This document shows positions 11,045-21,442 of a DNA stretch of 64,000 nucleotides, piece by piece. The stretch covers positions 33,405,501-33,469,500 of the forward strand of contig OX485805.1 of the NCBI GenBank assembly GCA_950295325.1, written 5' to 3'. Every line of letters begins with the position of its first letter. Position 1 is the stretch's first letter. The position numbers were made by a program, and so were the translations under genes. The DNA is from Polytrichum commune. Taxonomy: Eukaryota > Streptophyta > Polytrichopsida > Polytrichales > Polytrichaceae. The notes under the pieces were generated by a model that was given only the letters and a program-made list of their open reading frames with translations, did not search any database and was not told where the DNA came from.

Positions 11045-12768
11045 TCAACCATCTAACTCCACCTCTTGAAGTGACAATGCCCTACGCTTGTTGGTTACTG
11101 TAGCGGTTTTCCAAGTGTCAAAAATGCCATTCCAATCCATGAATTCAACTCCCAAACTGTTTAGGCTAACCTTCATCAATGCATCAAGTGTGTCAAGGTT
11201 CAGGCATGTTCTCCTTTCGCTCTTAACCCAATTCTGCTTTGAAAAATCACGCTCACAAACAACAGTGCTAGTAGGGAACACAAGTATGGCTTGCCATAGC
11301 GACATTAGGGTTGGCCAATTGATCTTAAACTCTCGGTCACGGCCACAAAAAACCCAAGCTTCATACATACTTTGGTGTTGACAAGTTGAAGATGACATCT
11401 CCACAAATTCGAGCAACAAAGAACAAAGCTCCACTTGAAATGTGTCACCAACCGGTTCAACCATTGCTCAGTTAAAGTGCATCGATCCAATGCATCCATG
11501 GGATAGTATTTTGGGCTAAAAACCCTAGCCGCATTAAAAATAGGCAAGTCGAGGAAACGATCATTTAGTGAGTCAATAACCTTTTGGACGTATAGTTTAC
11601 CAAGGGTGATGCAATCCTCCAACGAGCCCCCTACATCACACCCGGGCATAGAGTCATAGTGCAAAGTATGCACTTTCTCACAACCAAACCTATCAACATA
11701 CAAGATCTCTCCAGTTGGCACCACGTTGCGCAAAAAATTTCCAAATGTTTGGTTGTTGTGCCAAAACTTACACCCAAATAGTGTCTCCGCAACAAATTGA
11801 TTGTCACATCGATAGTAGAGGCTATGTATGTGATATCTACGAGATCAAACTGAAATTTCCGATTGAGCTTGTTCAATTCAAGTAGCACATCAACCAATAG
11901 ATGGATGAAGAATTGGAACTGCAAAGAGGTGATATTTGTGTACCATGCGCGTTCTTCAGCTTATCATGACTCCAAAATTGCAGGTATACAAAAAACCATT
12001 CTCCCCATGACCATGCCGCGTGATAGCCACCGTACGGAATGATTATGCAAAACCATTCGGGTCTCTTCGCGAAATGCAAGTAACAATTTCGCCAACGTGC
12101 CTCGCCAAATCACTGATCGTCCCAATCACTCATACACTTGATTCGTAGCTCGATCAATGAATCCAAGGCATGTAAATTCGTCATTAGCATCCTTCGCAGC
12201 TAAAGCCTCTCGGTGAGCTATGCAGTATGTTCCAACCAAATGGGTTACTAGATCTCGAAGTCGGGCCACCACTCCTTGATGCACACCAGTCATGCACGCC
12301 GCTCCATCTGTAGCTATGGCCACCAGCTTCAGAAGATCGAACCCAAGTCTTTCTAGTAATTCCTTAACGGACTGGAACATGATTTCCCCAGTTCCTCGTG
12401 ATAGAGGCATCAATTCTACGAACTGTACACACGTTGAACCAGAACCAACACCCGTCAAGTACAAACATACACAATAAGATGTGGTTCACATGTTCGATCA
12501 GTTGAATCAATAACGAATAAACTGGGTTGCTTTTGACCTCCTCAATAAGGCTCAAATATAAATTTTGAAATATTGCATCCAAGAACCCCATTGTTAAGGT
12601 CACATTTGCATACGATGAGTACTCAATGGAAGATGACATGTTGGAAGTAGCCAAGTGCATGTGAATTTTGCATTGGTCAACGTAAGCAAGTAATGGTTGA
12701 TTGTTGCTGATAACAAAATACAAGAGCTTCATAACTGTGAGAATTCTTCCATTCTCACGGTCCACCAT
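11045..12768 (-). pseudogene. hAT-superfamily transposase, frameshifted
   Basis: Read from high to low coordinates: ILTVMKLLYFVISNNQPL, then IDSTDRTCEPHLIVYV (the D.STD...HL strand of the RNase H-like fold), then FVELMPLSRGTGEIMFQSVK, then IATDGAACMTGVHQGVVARL and GTYCIAHREALAA (the second catalytic region and the H..C.AH.. motif), then VIDSLNDRFLDLPIFNAARVF, and finally WPTLMSLWQAILVFPTSTVVCERDFS with NWVKSERRTCLNLDTLDALM, the hAT C-terminal dimerisation region. This matches DUF4371/ZMYM6-like hAT transposases of roughly this length. The frame changes at least three times (near 12510, 12450 and between 12130 and 11730), so it is dead. No 8-bp duplication or hAT termini were found around it. 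An ORF at 14849-15844 could be a displaced 5' exon of the same kind of gene. Confidence 0.85.
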
Positions 12769-12980
12769 TGTTCAGAGGCCAGACTCAATGGGCGCCACAT
12801 GTCCCTTGTTTGATGGATGGTGCTTCGCAAGCCACCGTTGTCGTACAAGAAATGGTTTAATAAGTAAATATAGTGTGAAATATTTTGAGAGTAGGGTTTA
12901 AAACAAATAAAGATAAAGCTAAGAAAAATAAAGGTATAGACAAAAGGGAGGGGGGAGATTAGAGGAATGAGGGGGAAGAG
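12769..12980. other. Flank between hAT relic and SINE
   Basis: The first part continues the hAT frame in decayed form (HHPSNKGHVAP on the minus strand). The rest is A/G-rich and without motifs. Confidence 0.3.
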
Positions 12981-13195
12981 AAAAAACCGTGGTTATAACC
13001 ACGAAACTTAGAGTCGCATGCTCAGGGGGTAGGTGGCGCCAACTGGTAGTTACTTGCCTAGTTTTCACTAGCAATGCCAAGCCACGTGGCCATTCGCCTG
13101 CTCATACGAGTCCAGAGGGTTTCGAACCTGTACCAGTGCTATGGTGCTTGAAGCATTTTATCAGTTGGGCTTCCGCGGCTTGGCGTTTTTCAGAG
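12981..13195 (-). mobile_element. tRNA-derived SINE
   Basis: On the minus strand, GGTTCGAAACC at 13118-13128 is a consensus RNA polymerase III B box (GGTTCGANNCC). About 40 bases upstream, AAGCCCAACTGATAAAATGC (13153-13172) resembles the A-box/D-arm of a tRNA. The body continues for about 130 bases without tRNA homology. It ends in a perfect 16-bp palindrome CGTGGTTATAACCACG (12988-13003) followed by TTTTTT, as expected for a Pol III terminator. Plant SINEs of this size end in a T-run or A-run. The acceptor stem of a true tRNA is not formed. A GTTGGCGCCACCT segment of its body recurs near 52.27 kb. Confidence 0.6.
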
Positions 13196-13413
13196 CATGC
13201 TGAAGGGATTTATATCCCTATCCATTGTTTATATTATTTTTTATTTATTTGACTGGATTTTGAGTGGAAGAAAAAATCATATCTTTTGGGGAAGCTTTAG
13301 AATGACGCCTTCCTACTAGAAAGTATTTAGGTTACAAGACGAAGGACCATTTCAGAGCTTCACCATTTAAATGTGGTTATTTTGATTTTTATATATTTTT
13401 TGAACATGTCGAA

Positions 13414-13863
13414 TTGGAGAGTTTGCCTGAGTCTCAAGATGAAGAACTTCAACCAGAGCTTGAGCTGGACTTTTCTTTATCTCAACTGCCGATTGGTACT
13501 CTTCTGTCACTTAGTCCTTCACCACTGCATAAGCGTCCACAAGAAGAAGCTGGGCCTTCTCGGCCGTTGAAGCAACCTCGTGTGGAGCAGCAATGGCACG
13601 GAAACCTTCAACAAGATGCTCGTGCATTGGTGATTTTGTTGCAGGCTGGATGTGTTGAACCTGACACTCGGGATATGACATTTGGAAGAATTTTTGAAGG
13701 CTTAAATGATGATCAATATTTTTGTTGTCTTAAGTCTGCGAAAGGAAGTTGCGGCCATCAACGTTGGCTACAAGGTCCAGTTAATCCATTGACTAAGACT
13801 GATCATACAGACTATATTGCATTTATTCTTCGACGCATCCTCAAGTTCTTGCAATTGGAGTAA
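13414..13863 (+). CDS. Hypothetical acidic/polar protein fragment
   Basis: An open frame of about 150 codons ends at a TAA at 13861-13863. It begins inside a longer open stretch, and no good ATG was identified. The first 50 residues are acidic (ELESLPESQDEELQPELELD), then comes a Pro/Lys/Arg patch (RPLKQPRVEQQW), then GNLQQDARALVILLQAGCVE, DMTFGRIFEGL and ending FILRRILKFLQLE. The composition suggests a nuclear or transposon-encoded protein, possibly a second product of a neighbouring element. No family was recognised and no other exon was found. Confidence 0.3.
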   Translation: MESLPESQDEELQPELELDFSLSQLPIGTLLSLSPSPLHKRPQEEAGPSRPLKQPRVEQQWHGNLQQDARALVILLQAGCVEPDTRDMTFGRIFEGLNDDQYFCCLKSAKGSCGHQRWLQGPVNPLTKTDHTDYIAFILRRILKFLQLE

Positions 13864-14848
13864 AATTCCTATTGGAATTATTTTCAACCTCTTTTAGACA
13901 TACATTGATGTTATATGTTTAGTTTTAATATTTACAAACTTCATCTTGTGTGTTTGAAGTTTGGTTAAAAAAAAAAGTAGAGATAGTTTACTATTTCGGT
14001 TGAAATTTTGATGAGTAAACTAAGATTAGGAATAGATTAGCAAGCTAAGACAAAAATTAGATGAATAAGTTAAGGTAATGATGAGTAAGCTAATGGAGGG
14101 AGGTTAGCCAATGACTAGTCGAGGCCCATATGATATAGGTGTGGGCTAGTGTTGATTTTGAGAGGTGGCTAGGGGGTCTGACCCTTCTCTCCTGCAAAGG
14201 GGGGGTTTACAGTTTGGAGGAGTAGTGTGTGGAGAAGGAGAAAAATATTGGTGTACTTGAAAGTTTTTTTTTCTATGAAAATTTTGGGAGTTGATATGTC
14301 TTGTCAGTGTGGTTCTGAAATGAGATAAACACACTCTATTTGGATTTGTATGCGATTTTTATGAGGTTTAGAGGGGAACAATGTTTGTTGCAATGAAATT
14401 TAGAAGACCATGACTTCAAAGGCTTGTAGAAATCGTGTATAGTGTTTTTGTTTATGAAACTCGAGCAAGTGAAGTGGTATTGTATCATCTCTCTATGAAA
14501 CTTTATATTTTTTAATTTAGAATATTGAAGAGATAATTATGGCTTTCAATGCGAAAGGGTAATGAGCTGCCAATTAGATTCGAGAATAAAAAGTGTCTAT
14601 CAACTTCAATAGAGCATAGAAATGTTTGTAGGGGTTTTGAAGATGAATACTTCTTGCATTTTTCTAGTCTCCCATGTCTTAAGCCAAAACTAATTGCAGC
14701 CAAAAATCCAGTATTTTCCCAAAGTAAAGACTTCTCTACCCGACATTTGGTCCTAACTCTACTTGTGATCATCGGACTTCTCATGTTGTTTGACTGTTGA
14801 GAGCTGAATCATTGAACACCCGCTCCCGCCCCATGTTCGTAAATCTAT
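13864..14848. other. Non-coding DNA
   Basis: Open frames at 14146-14334 (minus) and 14512-14800 (both strands) lack motifs and overlap each other. No structural RNA or repeat was recognised. Confidence 0.4.
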
Positions 14849-15153
14849 TCATCGAAGTCTGAATTCCTCACACGCTTCACACTTCATCACTTCAACGATC
14901 GGTCCACCAGGAGGCTTTGACCAATACAACCATCGACGTCCAATCTTCCACTTGTTGTTGAATCTGCGTAAGAAAACTTTGGGTGGATTTTGCAGTATAG
15001 TGACTTCACTGGAATCTGGTGTTCCATGTTTACAATCAACCGCATTATCCATATTCGAGTCTCCGTCCTCGCTACTGATCAGTCTAGATTCACCAAAACA
15101 AAAATTCAAGTCTAATTGGCGAGCATCCCGAAGTGGACGTCTGGGACCTCTAC

Positions 15154-15820
15154 CAGGGTTGTCTATCCCGCCGTTATGACGGTGTCGTGCCGTCATGACG
15201 TGTCGTGTCGTGACGGACCCCTCCGTCATGACACAATAGGGTCCACGTAGGGTCAACATAGGGGGAATGGAGTAGGGTGGGTAAAATACTTACCTTCTTG
15301 CCAAGGTGGCGTCCTATGTGGCAGAAAACGCCGACGTGGACGTGGATATGCCTAGCGCCAGGTAAACCATTTTGCCATTCTGTTTACCATTTTGTTAAAA
15401 TCAAAGTAGTAAAAAACGACTAAGGAGGGTGTGGGGCGGACGGGGGACGGGGTGGGGCGGACGGGGGGAACGGGGGCGGGAACGGGGCGGACGGGGGGGA
15501 ATGCGGGGGCGGACAGGTTGGGAACGAGGCGGGGAACGGGAGCGGAGGGGGGGGGGGAACGCGGGGGCGGACGGGGGTTGGATCGGGGGCTAGTAATTTT
15601 TTCCCCACTTTACCTCTACTTTGCTGACATGTCATCACACGTGGACATCTTACATCCTACGTGTCCAAAATGGGGTAATGTAATTACATACAAAATTCGG
15701 TAAAATTCAAGTCCGTCAGGATAAAGACAGCATCCGGCATAATGTCGTGACGGATACGTGTCGTGACGGCACGACATTATGCCGAGATTAGCGTCCGTCA
15801 CGACACAATAGACAACCCTG
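15154..15820. mobile_element. Non-autonomous hAT element (667 bp) with 8-bp TSD
   Basis: The ends are CAGGGTTGTCTAT at 15154-15166 and its inverse ATAGACAACCCTG at 15808-15820, a 13-bp perfect inverted pair starting CAGGG as in many hAT transposons. ACCTCTAC flanks both sides (15146-15153 and 15821-15828), the 8-bp duplication diagnostic of hAT insertion. Subterminal DNA carries repeated CGTCATGAC/GTCGTGACGG motifs in both orientations (15172-15232 and 15712-15806). The interior is a GC-rich minisatellite and has no transposase. It sits inside an ORF (14849-15844). Confidence 0.9.
15425..15592 (+). repeat. GC-rich minisatellite GGGGCGGACGGGG
   Basis: Imperfect tandem units of about 12-17 bp built from GGGGCGGACGG and GGGAACGG fill the centre of the hAT MITE. 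Open frames over it on both strands are low-complexity Gly/Arg or Pro-rich artefacts. The G-runs could form G-quadruplexes. Confidence 0.7.
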
Positions 15821-15844
15821 ACCTCTACGTGAACTGGACGCCAT

Positions 15845-16455
15845 AATCAACCTTCTTTCACTGCAAAAATTTCTCACCAGCACATGATCCACATGCTCAG
15901 AACTCAGACACCGTGATCACAAGAGAGAGACACAATACTAGCAATGGAACTCTACTGCAACATACACGCCAAAAAAAATCTCCAGGTAAAAAAACTGCAT
16001 GATATCAGTCCAGGTGAGTTAAATTGTGAAAATGCTGACTGGTAATGTTTATTAGTCCAGAATAGCGATCGAAATTTAGTTCGTGAATCAAATTTTTGTT
16101 CCTCATTAATTTTTCAATGGGCTCTGGATTTTGCATAATTGCAGCTCGAGCATGAAAACATTGAGTTGATTGCAGCGACACTCATAACACATGTCAAGCC
16201 AAAACCTAACAGATTATCATATATCCCAGTTGCACAAACTTGACCTCAAACATACACCCTTCTTACGATCCCTCCACAACACACACACACACAATCTGTA
16301 TAAGCAATATACTAATCTCACTCACCCACTTCGAATACTCCCTCCTCGAGTCCTCGTCAAAATTCTTGATCGATTGAATATTCCTTCCGAAATAATAAGC
16401 TGCCGAAAATATAAGCTGCACCGAAGTATAAGCTGCCTGATCGATCAAGCTGCAC
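15845..16455. other. CACTA 5' flank with AAGCTGC repeats
   Basis: No gene was recognised. A short (CA)n lies at 16272-16290. From 16396 the motif ATAAGCTGC(ACC)GAA recurs several times. The same motif resumes immediately beyond the CACTA right end (30517 on), which shows that 16455 and 30514 were once adjacent. Confidence 0.5.
16453..16455. repeat. CACTA target-site duplication, left copy (CAC)
   Basis: CAC precedes the left terminus and CAC follows the right terminus at 30514-30516. Three bases is the standard duplication for CACTA elements. Removing one copy plus the element restores AAGCTGCACCGAA, a motif present elsewhere in the flank. Confidence 0.9.
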
Positions 16456-16484
16456 CACTACAATAGATTGGGTATTTTGTGACT
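16456..16484 (+). repeat. CACTA left terminal inverted repeat
   Basis: 29 bp beginning CACTACAATAGATTGGG and ending TTTTGTGACT. It matches the inverse of 30485-30513 except at base 9 (T here, C in the other arm). Confidence 0.95.
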
Positions 16485-17110
16485 AGGGAAATATGACTGG
16501 GGATGACTGGTGACTACATGCAGTCACATTTTTCCAGGCCTCGACCTTTGGGGTGTACGAAATTCAAAAATATGACTCGCAGTCATATTTTACTGTCGTA
16601 TTTGGCAAATGTACTGTATACGGCATATGGGAATGACGACTGCCTTTATAGGGAACGACGGGGAACGTGTATGGTGGACGCACAGTCATATGTGGCAGTC
16701 ACATTTTTCTGCGAGTTATATTCTTCAGTCACATTCTGACTAGGACCATTTTTTTCCTTTTTTTGGGCAGCCCTTGATAATTTAGGCTGCCCTAGACGGG
16801 CCTCTTGTGTTTTTGCCCCATGACTCATTATCTAGTATTATGGTTTGGATTATTTATTTAATAATGAAAGATTTTGGTCAAAATTAAGTACTTTGTGTGT
16901 TATAGTATGAACGGCAATGAAAATTGGGAATGACCCATGTTTATTTAATGAATAATTAATTGATTGATGTTTTAGGGAGTATAGGGGGGAAATTGGGGAG
17001 GAAATTTGATTCTTACTATTGCCAAAAGACTAATTGAACATGTATATAATTGAACTTAAATATATACCCACCTAAGTTTCATTTATACAACTTCTTGCTC
17101 GGACGGGAAG
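16485..17110. repeat. Left subterminal repeats and 3' flank of transposase
   Basis: Up to about 16740 the DNA is rich in AGTCACAT, AGTCATAT and ATGACT units, the presumed binding sites of the TNPA-like protein by analogy with En/Spm. The remainder up to 17110 is AT-rich 3' flanking sequence of the TNP2 gene, with no further coding potential. Confidence 0.6.
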
Positions 17111-20100
17111 TCAATCACCGTCCGAGTCGCAAAGCTCGGAGTCATCTACCGATGTGTCGTCCGGTCCCTCTAGACATTCTAATACCTTGGCAACCACTCA
17201 TGGCCCTACTTCCATTGCATCGCCCAATATGGGTGTCTTCGGTACGATATCGTCATGTAAGGCCGTCACTTGTAATCCGGGAAAATCAGAAGTCCTACCT
17301 AGTGCTATGCATTGTACTTCATCTGTTCTTTGTTGTTTGGAGAATACCCAAACCCCTCTCGGTTCCTTACGCAAAACAACTTCCCATCCACTTTTCGCGA
17401 CGTCAGGTGCAAAAAAAACTTGTTTGATATGGAAAGGAAAGGCAAATGATTGTGCTGAGTAAGGAATCAATCTGTCAAAGTTTACAATGGTGAAACCATA
17501 GTCGTCGCGCTTCATCGTCGCCCCATCTCCCTTAATGTTTGCAACGACCCAATTGCAATAGAGGACCACTACCTCGAAGAATCCAGAGTCCACAGAGAGT
17601 ATTTCCTCAACCCAACCCACATACTCCAACTCCGCTGCCTTTGGATTTGTGTCCTTCAGGCCCGAGCGACATAATTGTCGAAATGTTGCGGCCACCCCAG
17701 AGTCCATCGTTGTCAATTGCGCCTGTGCGCTTTGGACACGGATGTGGTTTCCAAACGCATACATGGATCGATACGACTTCGCTGCATCCGATGGAGGTAA
17801 CATCAAGGCCCTAACGTCTTCTTGTACCTCCTCAGTCCCTTCTTCTATGGCGCGCACCACTGCTTTTGGAAACCAAATGTGGAAATCCTCGTCACGCAAC
17901 TCCGCTGGGTACATTATCCGCGCCTTCCGCTTCTTGCGCTTGTATTCATGCCGCTCACATTCCCGCCGTGACATGTCATCCTCGTGTTTCCTGCATTTTG
18001 GATACAGCCCAACACATCATTACCCGTGACATTCTGAAATCACTAAGGGCAGTCATATTATGCATACAGCAGTAGTCGTACTGTGTCGCGATAACTACAA
18101 CGAAATGCATATTTTACGACTACATTTTGTGATTGTACTCAGTCATATATCCCAAAATATGACTGAGTGCAGTCATAAATTTTGGTCACAAAAGATGAGT
18201 TTTGTTGTAGTTCGTATGGATTGGACTGTTGTTCTAAGAGAGGTCATGCATTTAAGGTTCTTCCACTAAAATGTGAACTCACCTCCTCCATTTTTCCAGT
18301 GGTGCCGCATTGTTCACCACGAACTCATGTATCCATTGTCGAAGGTCGGATGGGAGATGACACGCCCGCCCGCCACCTTCGAGGATCTCATCATACATTG
18401 ATGGGTCTTCTTTGTCATCCTACACTCTTCGAGTGGTGACTGTATATTCTTGCATATACTCTGTACAAAATCCCAATGCCTCTACTATGGCATAGCCTTC
18501 AGCCATGCAACCCTCTGGTCGAGTACGGTTTCGGACATACCCTTTGAGAGTCTTCAGGTACCTCTCTATAGGGTGCATCCAACGTGTATGTACGGGTCCA
18601 CAAATTTCCACTTCCTCCACGAGATGCAGGACCAAATGGCTCATGATGTCAAAAAATGATGGCGGGAATTCTTTTTCCAACATGCATAGTGCTATGGCCG
18701 CTTCACACCTCATCTCATGTATTGTTGCGGGATCAATGGACTTAGCACACACCCTTCTGAATACACGGCTCAACATTATTATTGATGTCCGCACTTCCTT
18801 TTCCATTGTGCAGCGCACACATAGTGCCAACACTTGCTGCATGAGGACATGGTAGTCATGGGATTTTAGGCCTTTCATTGTCCCATCCACGTTTACGCGC
18901 TTCTTCAACTGTCCCACATAGTGAGTGGGGGTTCGCAATGCACGCACTTGCTCCACAAAGACTTCACGCTCTTCTTTCGTCATAACGTAAGAGGACTGAG
19001 GTAGAATCACGCTACCGGGTTTTGTTCCTGCTACGGGCCAAAGATGCGGGCGTATACCCGCCTCCTTCATGTCTAGACGAACTCCAATTGTATCATTCTC
19101 TCCAAATATGATTTTCATTACATTCTCAGCGATGTTTTTCTCACAGTGCATAACATCGAGTGTGTGTCGAATTAGAAGATCCTGTACAGTGACTCGAGCT
19201 AGTGAGAAATTTGCCGGCGTGAATCACAATATCACTACGTGCAATCATGTGACTGTACATGACTACGTCCACTCACATAATACTCATAAACAATATTACT
19301 ATATGCAATTATGTGACTACGTCCAGTCACTTAATTCGGCTAATAATATACACGTACTTTCCAGTATGGAAGGTCATATAGACATGTCCTCCTCTTCACT
19401 CCATGATTGTGTACGGGGTCTGTCGTCTGCCCAGTTTGGTTTCTGTAGTGTTTTTTTGTCCACTCTTCTCGCTTGTTCGCATATCGCAATTGCTCTCGAC
19501 CACTCATCCTTCTTGGCGGTGGTCTCATCTCCGGCTGCCCATCAAAATTGGACCTCTGTCGTCTCCATTGGTGGGTCATTGGCAGTTGTCGTCTATGTCC
19601 AAGGTAAACATTTTTTTTCAACGCTTTGGAACGCCGTGTTGCCACGTTGGGGCCACACACGGGGCAAGCCCTATGTCCTTTTGTTACTTGCCCGGAAATC
19701 AAGCCGTACGCCGGGAAGTCGTTCACCGTCCACAAAAACATGCCATGTAGCTTAAATGTTTTCTCTTTGGAGTTTCCTTGTGATCTGTCCAAGCAGTCGA
19801 TCCCTTTCCAAAGCTCTTGGAGCTCCTCAATCAAAGGTGCCATGTACACATCCACGTTCCTGTCCCTCACACTCTCTTTTCCTGGTATGATTAGCGCAAG
19901 CATCATTACGAAGTTTTTGGTCACTAACCAAGGGGGGAGATTGTAGTTCAGCATGACCACGGGCCAAGTAGAGTGGTTGAGACTTTGGTTCCTAAATGGA
20001 TTTACGCCATCCAGTGCAAGGCCAAGCCTAACGTTCCGTTCATCTTCCGCAAACCACGGCCACCTATTATTTACGTGGTCCCAAGCCTTCAAGTCCACCA

Positions 20101-20911
20101 CGGACCTCATCACCTTGTCTTTACTTTTCCCTCCTACATGCCACTTCATTAGCTCCGCGATCCGTGTGCAGCTGTACATCCTTCACAAACGAGGAATCAA
20201 AGGAAAATATCTCATAACTTTGACTGGAATTGTACTGGAGTTCTCTACAAAGCGCGATTTGTGGCATGTTGGGCACTCCGTTGTATTCTCCAATTCTTTC
20301 CGAAACAAACAACATCCATCTCTACACGCATGTATTGAGTTGTAGGACAACCCCAACTTCATCAACAAGCCTTTCGCCTCGTTAAATGATTTCGGTAGTG
20401 TGTTGTCCTTGGGTAAAATTGTCTCCTTCAACAACTTCAACAACTCATCCACAAAGTTGTTTGGTACGGCGAAGGTGGTGCAACACAATAGTATCAAGAG
20501 TGTCGATGTGAGATGGTTCGAGGGGCTTCCCTCATACAGTGGAGTTCCAGCTTCGTATAAGAGATTTTGGTGGTCTACCCCACTGGGGTCCTCACTGTTC
20601 ATGGTACTCCCTCTTGTTTCCATGGGGTCATTCATTTCTTCCCTTTCCCCCTTACTACCATCACTGTCCCTCGTTGTGAAACCATCCTCCCCTTTATCGT
20701 CTTCAACCAATGCATTCCCGAGTTCCTCATGTATGGTGGCTTCGGTTTCGTGTCCGTCATAATTGAGGCCATCGTACTTGCCGAAGCACTCTGCCACTAT
20801 ACGTAGAACCTCAACTTCTCCATCATGTCCATCGTTTGTGTTAGGGTATGTCTGGCTTCTTTGCCCAGTCCGCGGTACATGGGAGAACAAGTCAATCGGG
20901 CTGTACTCGTC
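17111..20911 (-). pseudogene. TNP2-type CACTA transposase, three in-frame stops
   Basis: Three exons read down the minus strand: 20911-19358, 19181-18283 and 17990-17111. The GT-AG junctions join in frame (YWK|DLLIRH and KWRR across the second). The total is about 1,110 codons, normal for TNPD/TNP2. Exon 1 holds an acidic N-terminus, EAKGLLMKLGLSYNSIHAC, ECPTCHKSRF and YFPLIPRL, then the TNP2 core (RNVRLGLALDGVNPF, WPVVMLNYNLPPWL, LHGMFLWTVNDFPAYG, ACPVCG). Exon 2 holds HTLDVMHCEKN and the DUF4218 region (EFPPSFFDIMSHLVLHLVEE, RWMHPIERYLKTLKGYVRN). Exon 3 holds DUF4216 (RDDYGFTIVNF, IKQVFFAPDVAKSGWEVVL) and an acidic tail. TGA at 20183-20185, TAG at 18420-18422 and TGA at 17198-17200 interrupt an otherwise perfect frame; each fits a single transition (CGA or TGG). 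The introns contain AGTCATA repeats. The first exon boundary (ctctgcag at 20912) implies a further 5' exon or UTR upstream. Confidence 0.9.
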
Positions 20912-21442
20912 CTGCAGAGAGTGATAAATTTGTGCGCACGTTATATATTTTCGCTTTGGCAGAAATATACGATAAGGATTCATAACAATGACAAACATAG
21001 ACCACGGATTGTATATAACATGGACATATTATATACAAATGTATGAAAACGACAGGGAGCAATCACAAGTAGTCTTGTATCACATGGACGAGTCATAAAT
21101 TTGTGACTTCTGTGTTACATGGTTCTGTCATAAAATGCGCGCTGTATCTAACGAGGGGCAATCATGAAACGCCGAATATAACATGAACGTGTAACATGCG
21201 GGGGGGGGGGGGGGTGTTCATCGATTATGAAGACAAGAGTGTGTCAGGTAAAAGAAATTTCATGCAACATACAACGGAAAACCAATGGATGTAAAAAATT
21301 GGTCATGTTCCACGTACACATGTATACCGTGGTCCGGACATGTATACAAAATTTTGTCAAAACAAAACATGACTTGGTGTAGTCATGTTAGTGAACACAT
21401 GGCACACTTACTCATTCCTAATATGGACTAATGGGTGCCAGC

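Larger units (their letters stand above)
14849..15844 (-). pseudogene. Small basic ORF interrupted by a hAT MITE
   Basis: An ATG at 15844 (reads down) is followed by eight codons (MASSSRRG) up to the inserted element at 15154-15820. On the other side, from 15145, the same frame continues as PRRPLRDARQLDLNFCFGES and ends at a TAG/TGA at 14849. Ignoring the insertion and one copy of the duplication, the frame is open for 106 residues. The C-terminus has KVFLRRFNNKWKIGRRWLYW and MKCEACEEF, a W..GR.WL...C..C pattern reminiscent of the TTF/BED-type start of ZNF862-like hAT transposases. It may therefore be a first exon of a transposase like the one at 11-12.8 kb, or of an unrelated gene; no downstream exon was fixed. 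The exact frame match across the duplication supports a real, recently interrupted coding exon. Confidence 0.55.

Noticed and set aside
13110-13180. A functional tRNA gene at the B box
   Set aside because: No acceptor stem or anticodon arm can be formed around it, and the sequence continues into a SINE-like body ending in T6.
15420-15703. Gly/Arg-rich and Pro-rich ORFs in the G-rich minisatellite
   Set aside because: Low-complexity translation of a tandem repeat inside a hAT MITE.
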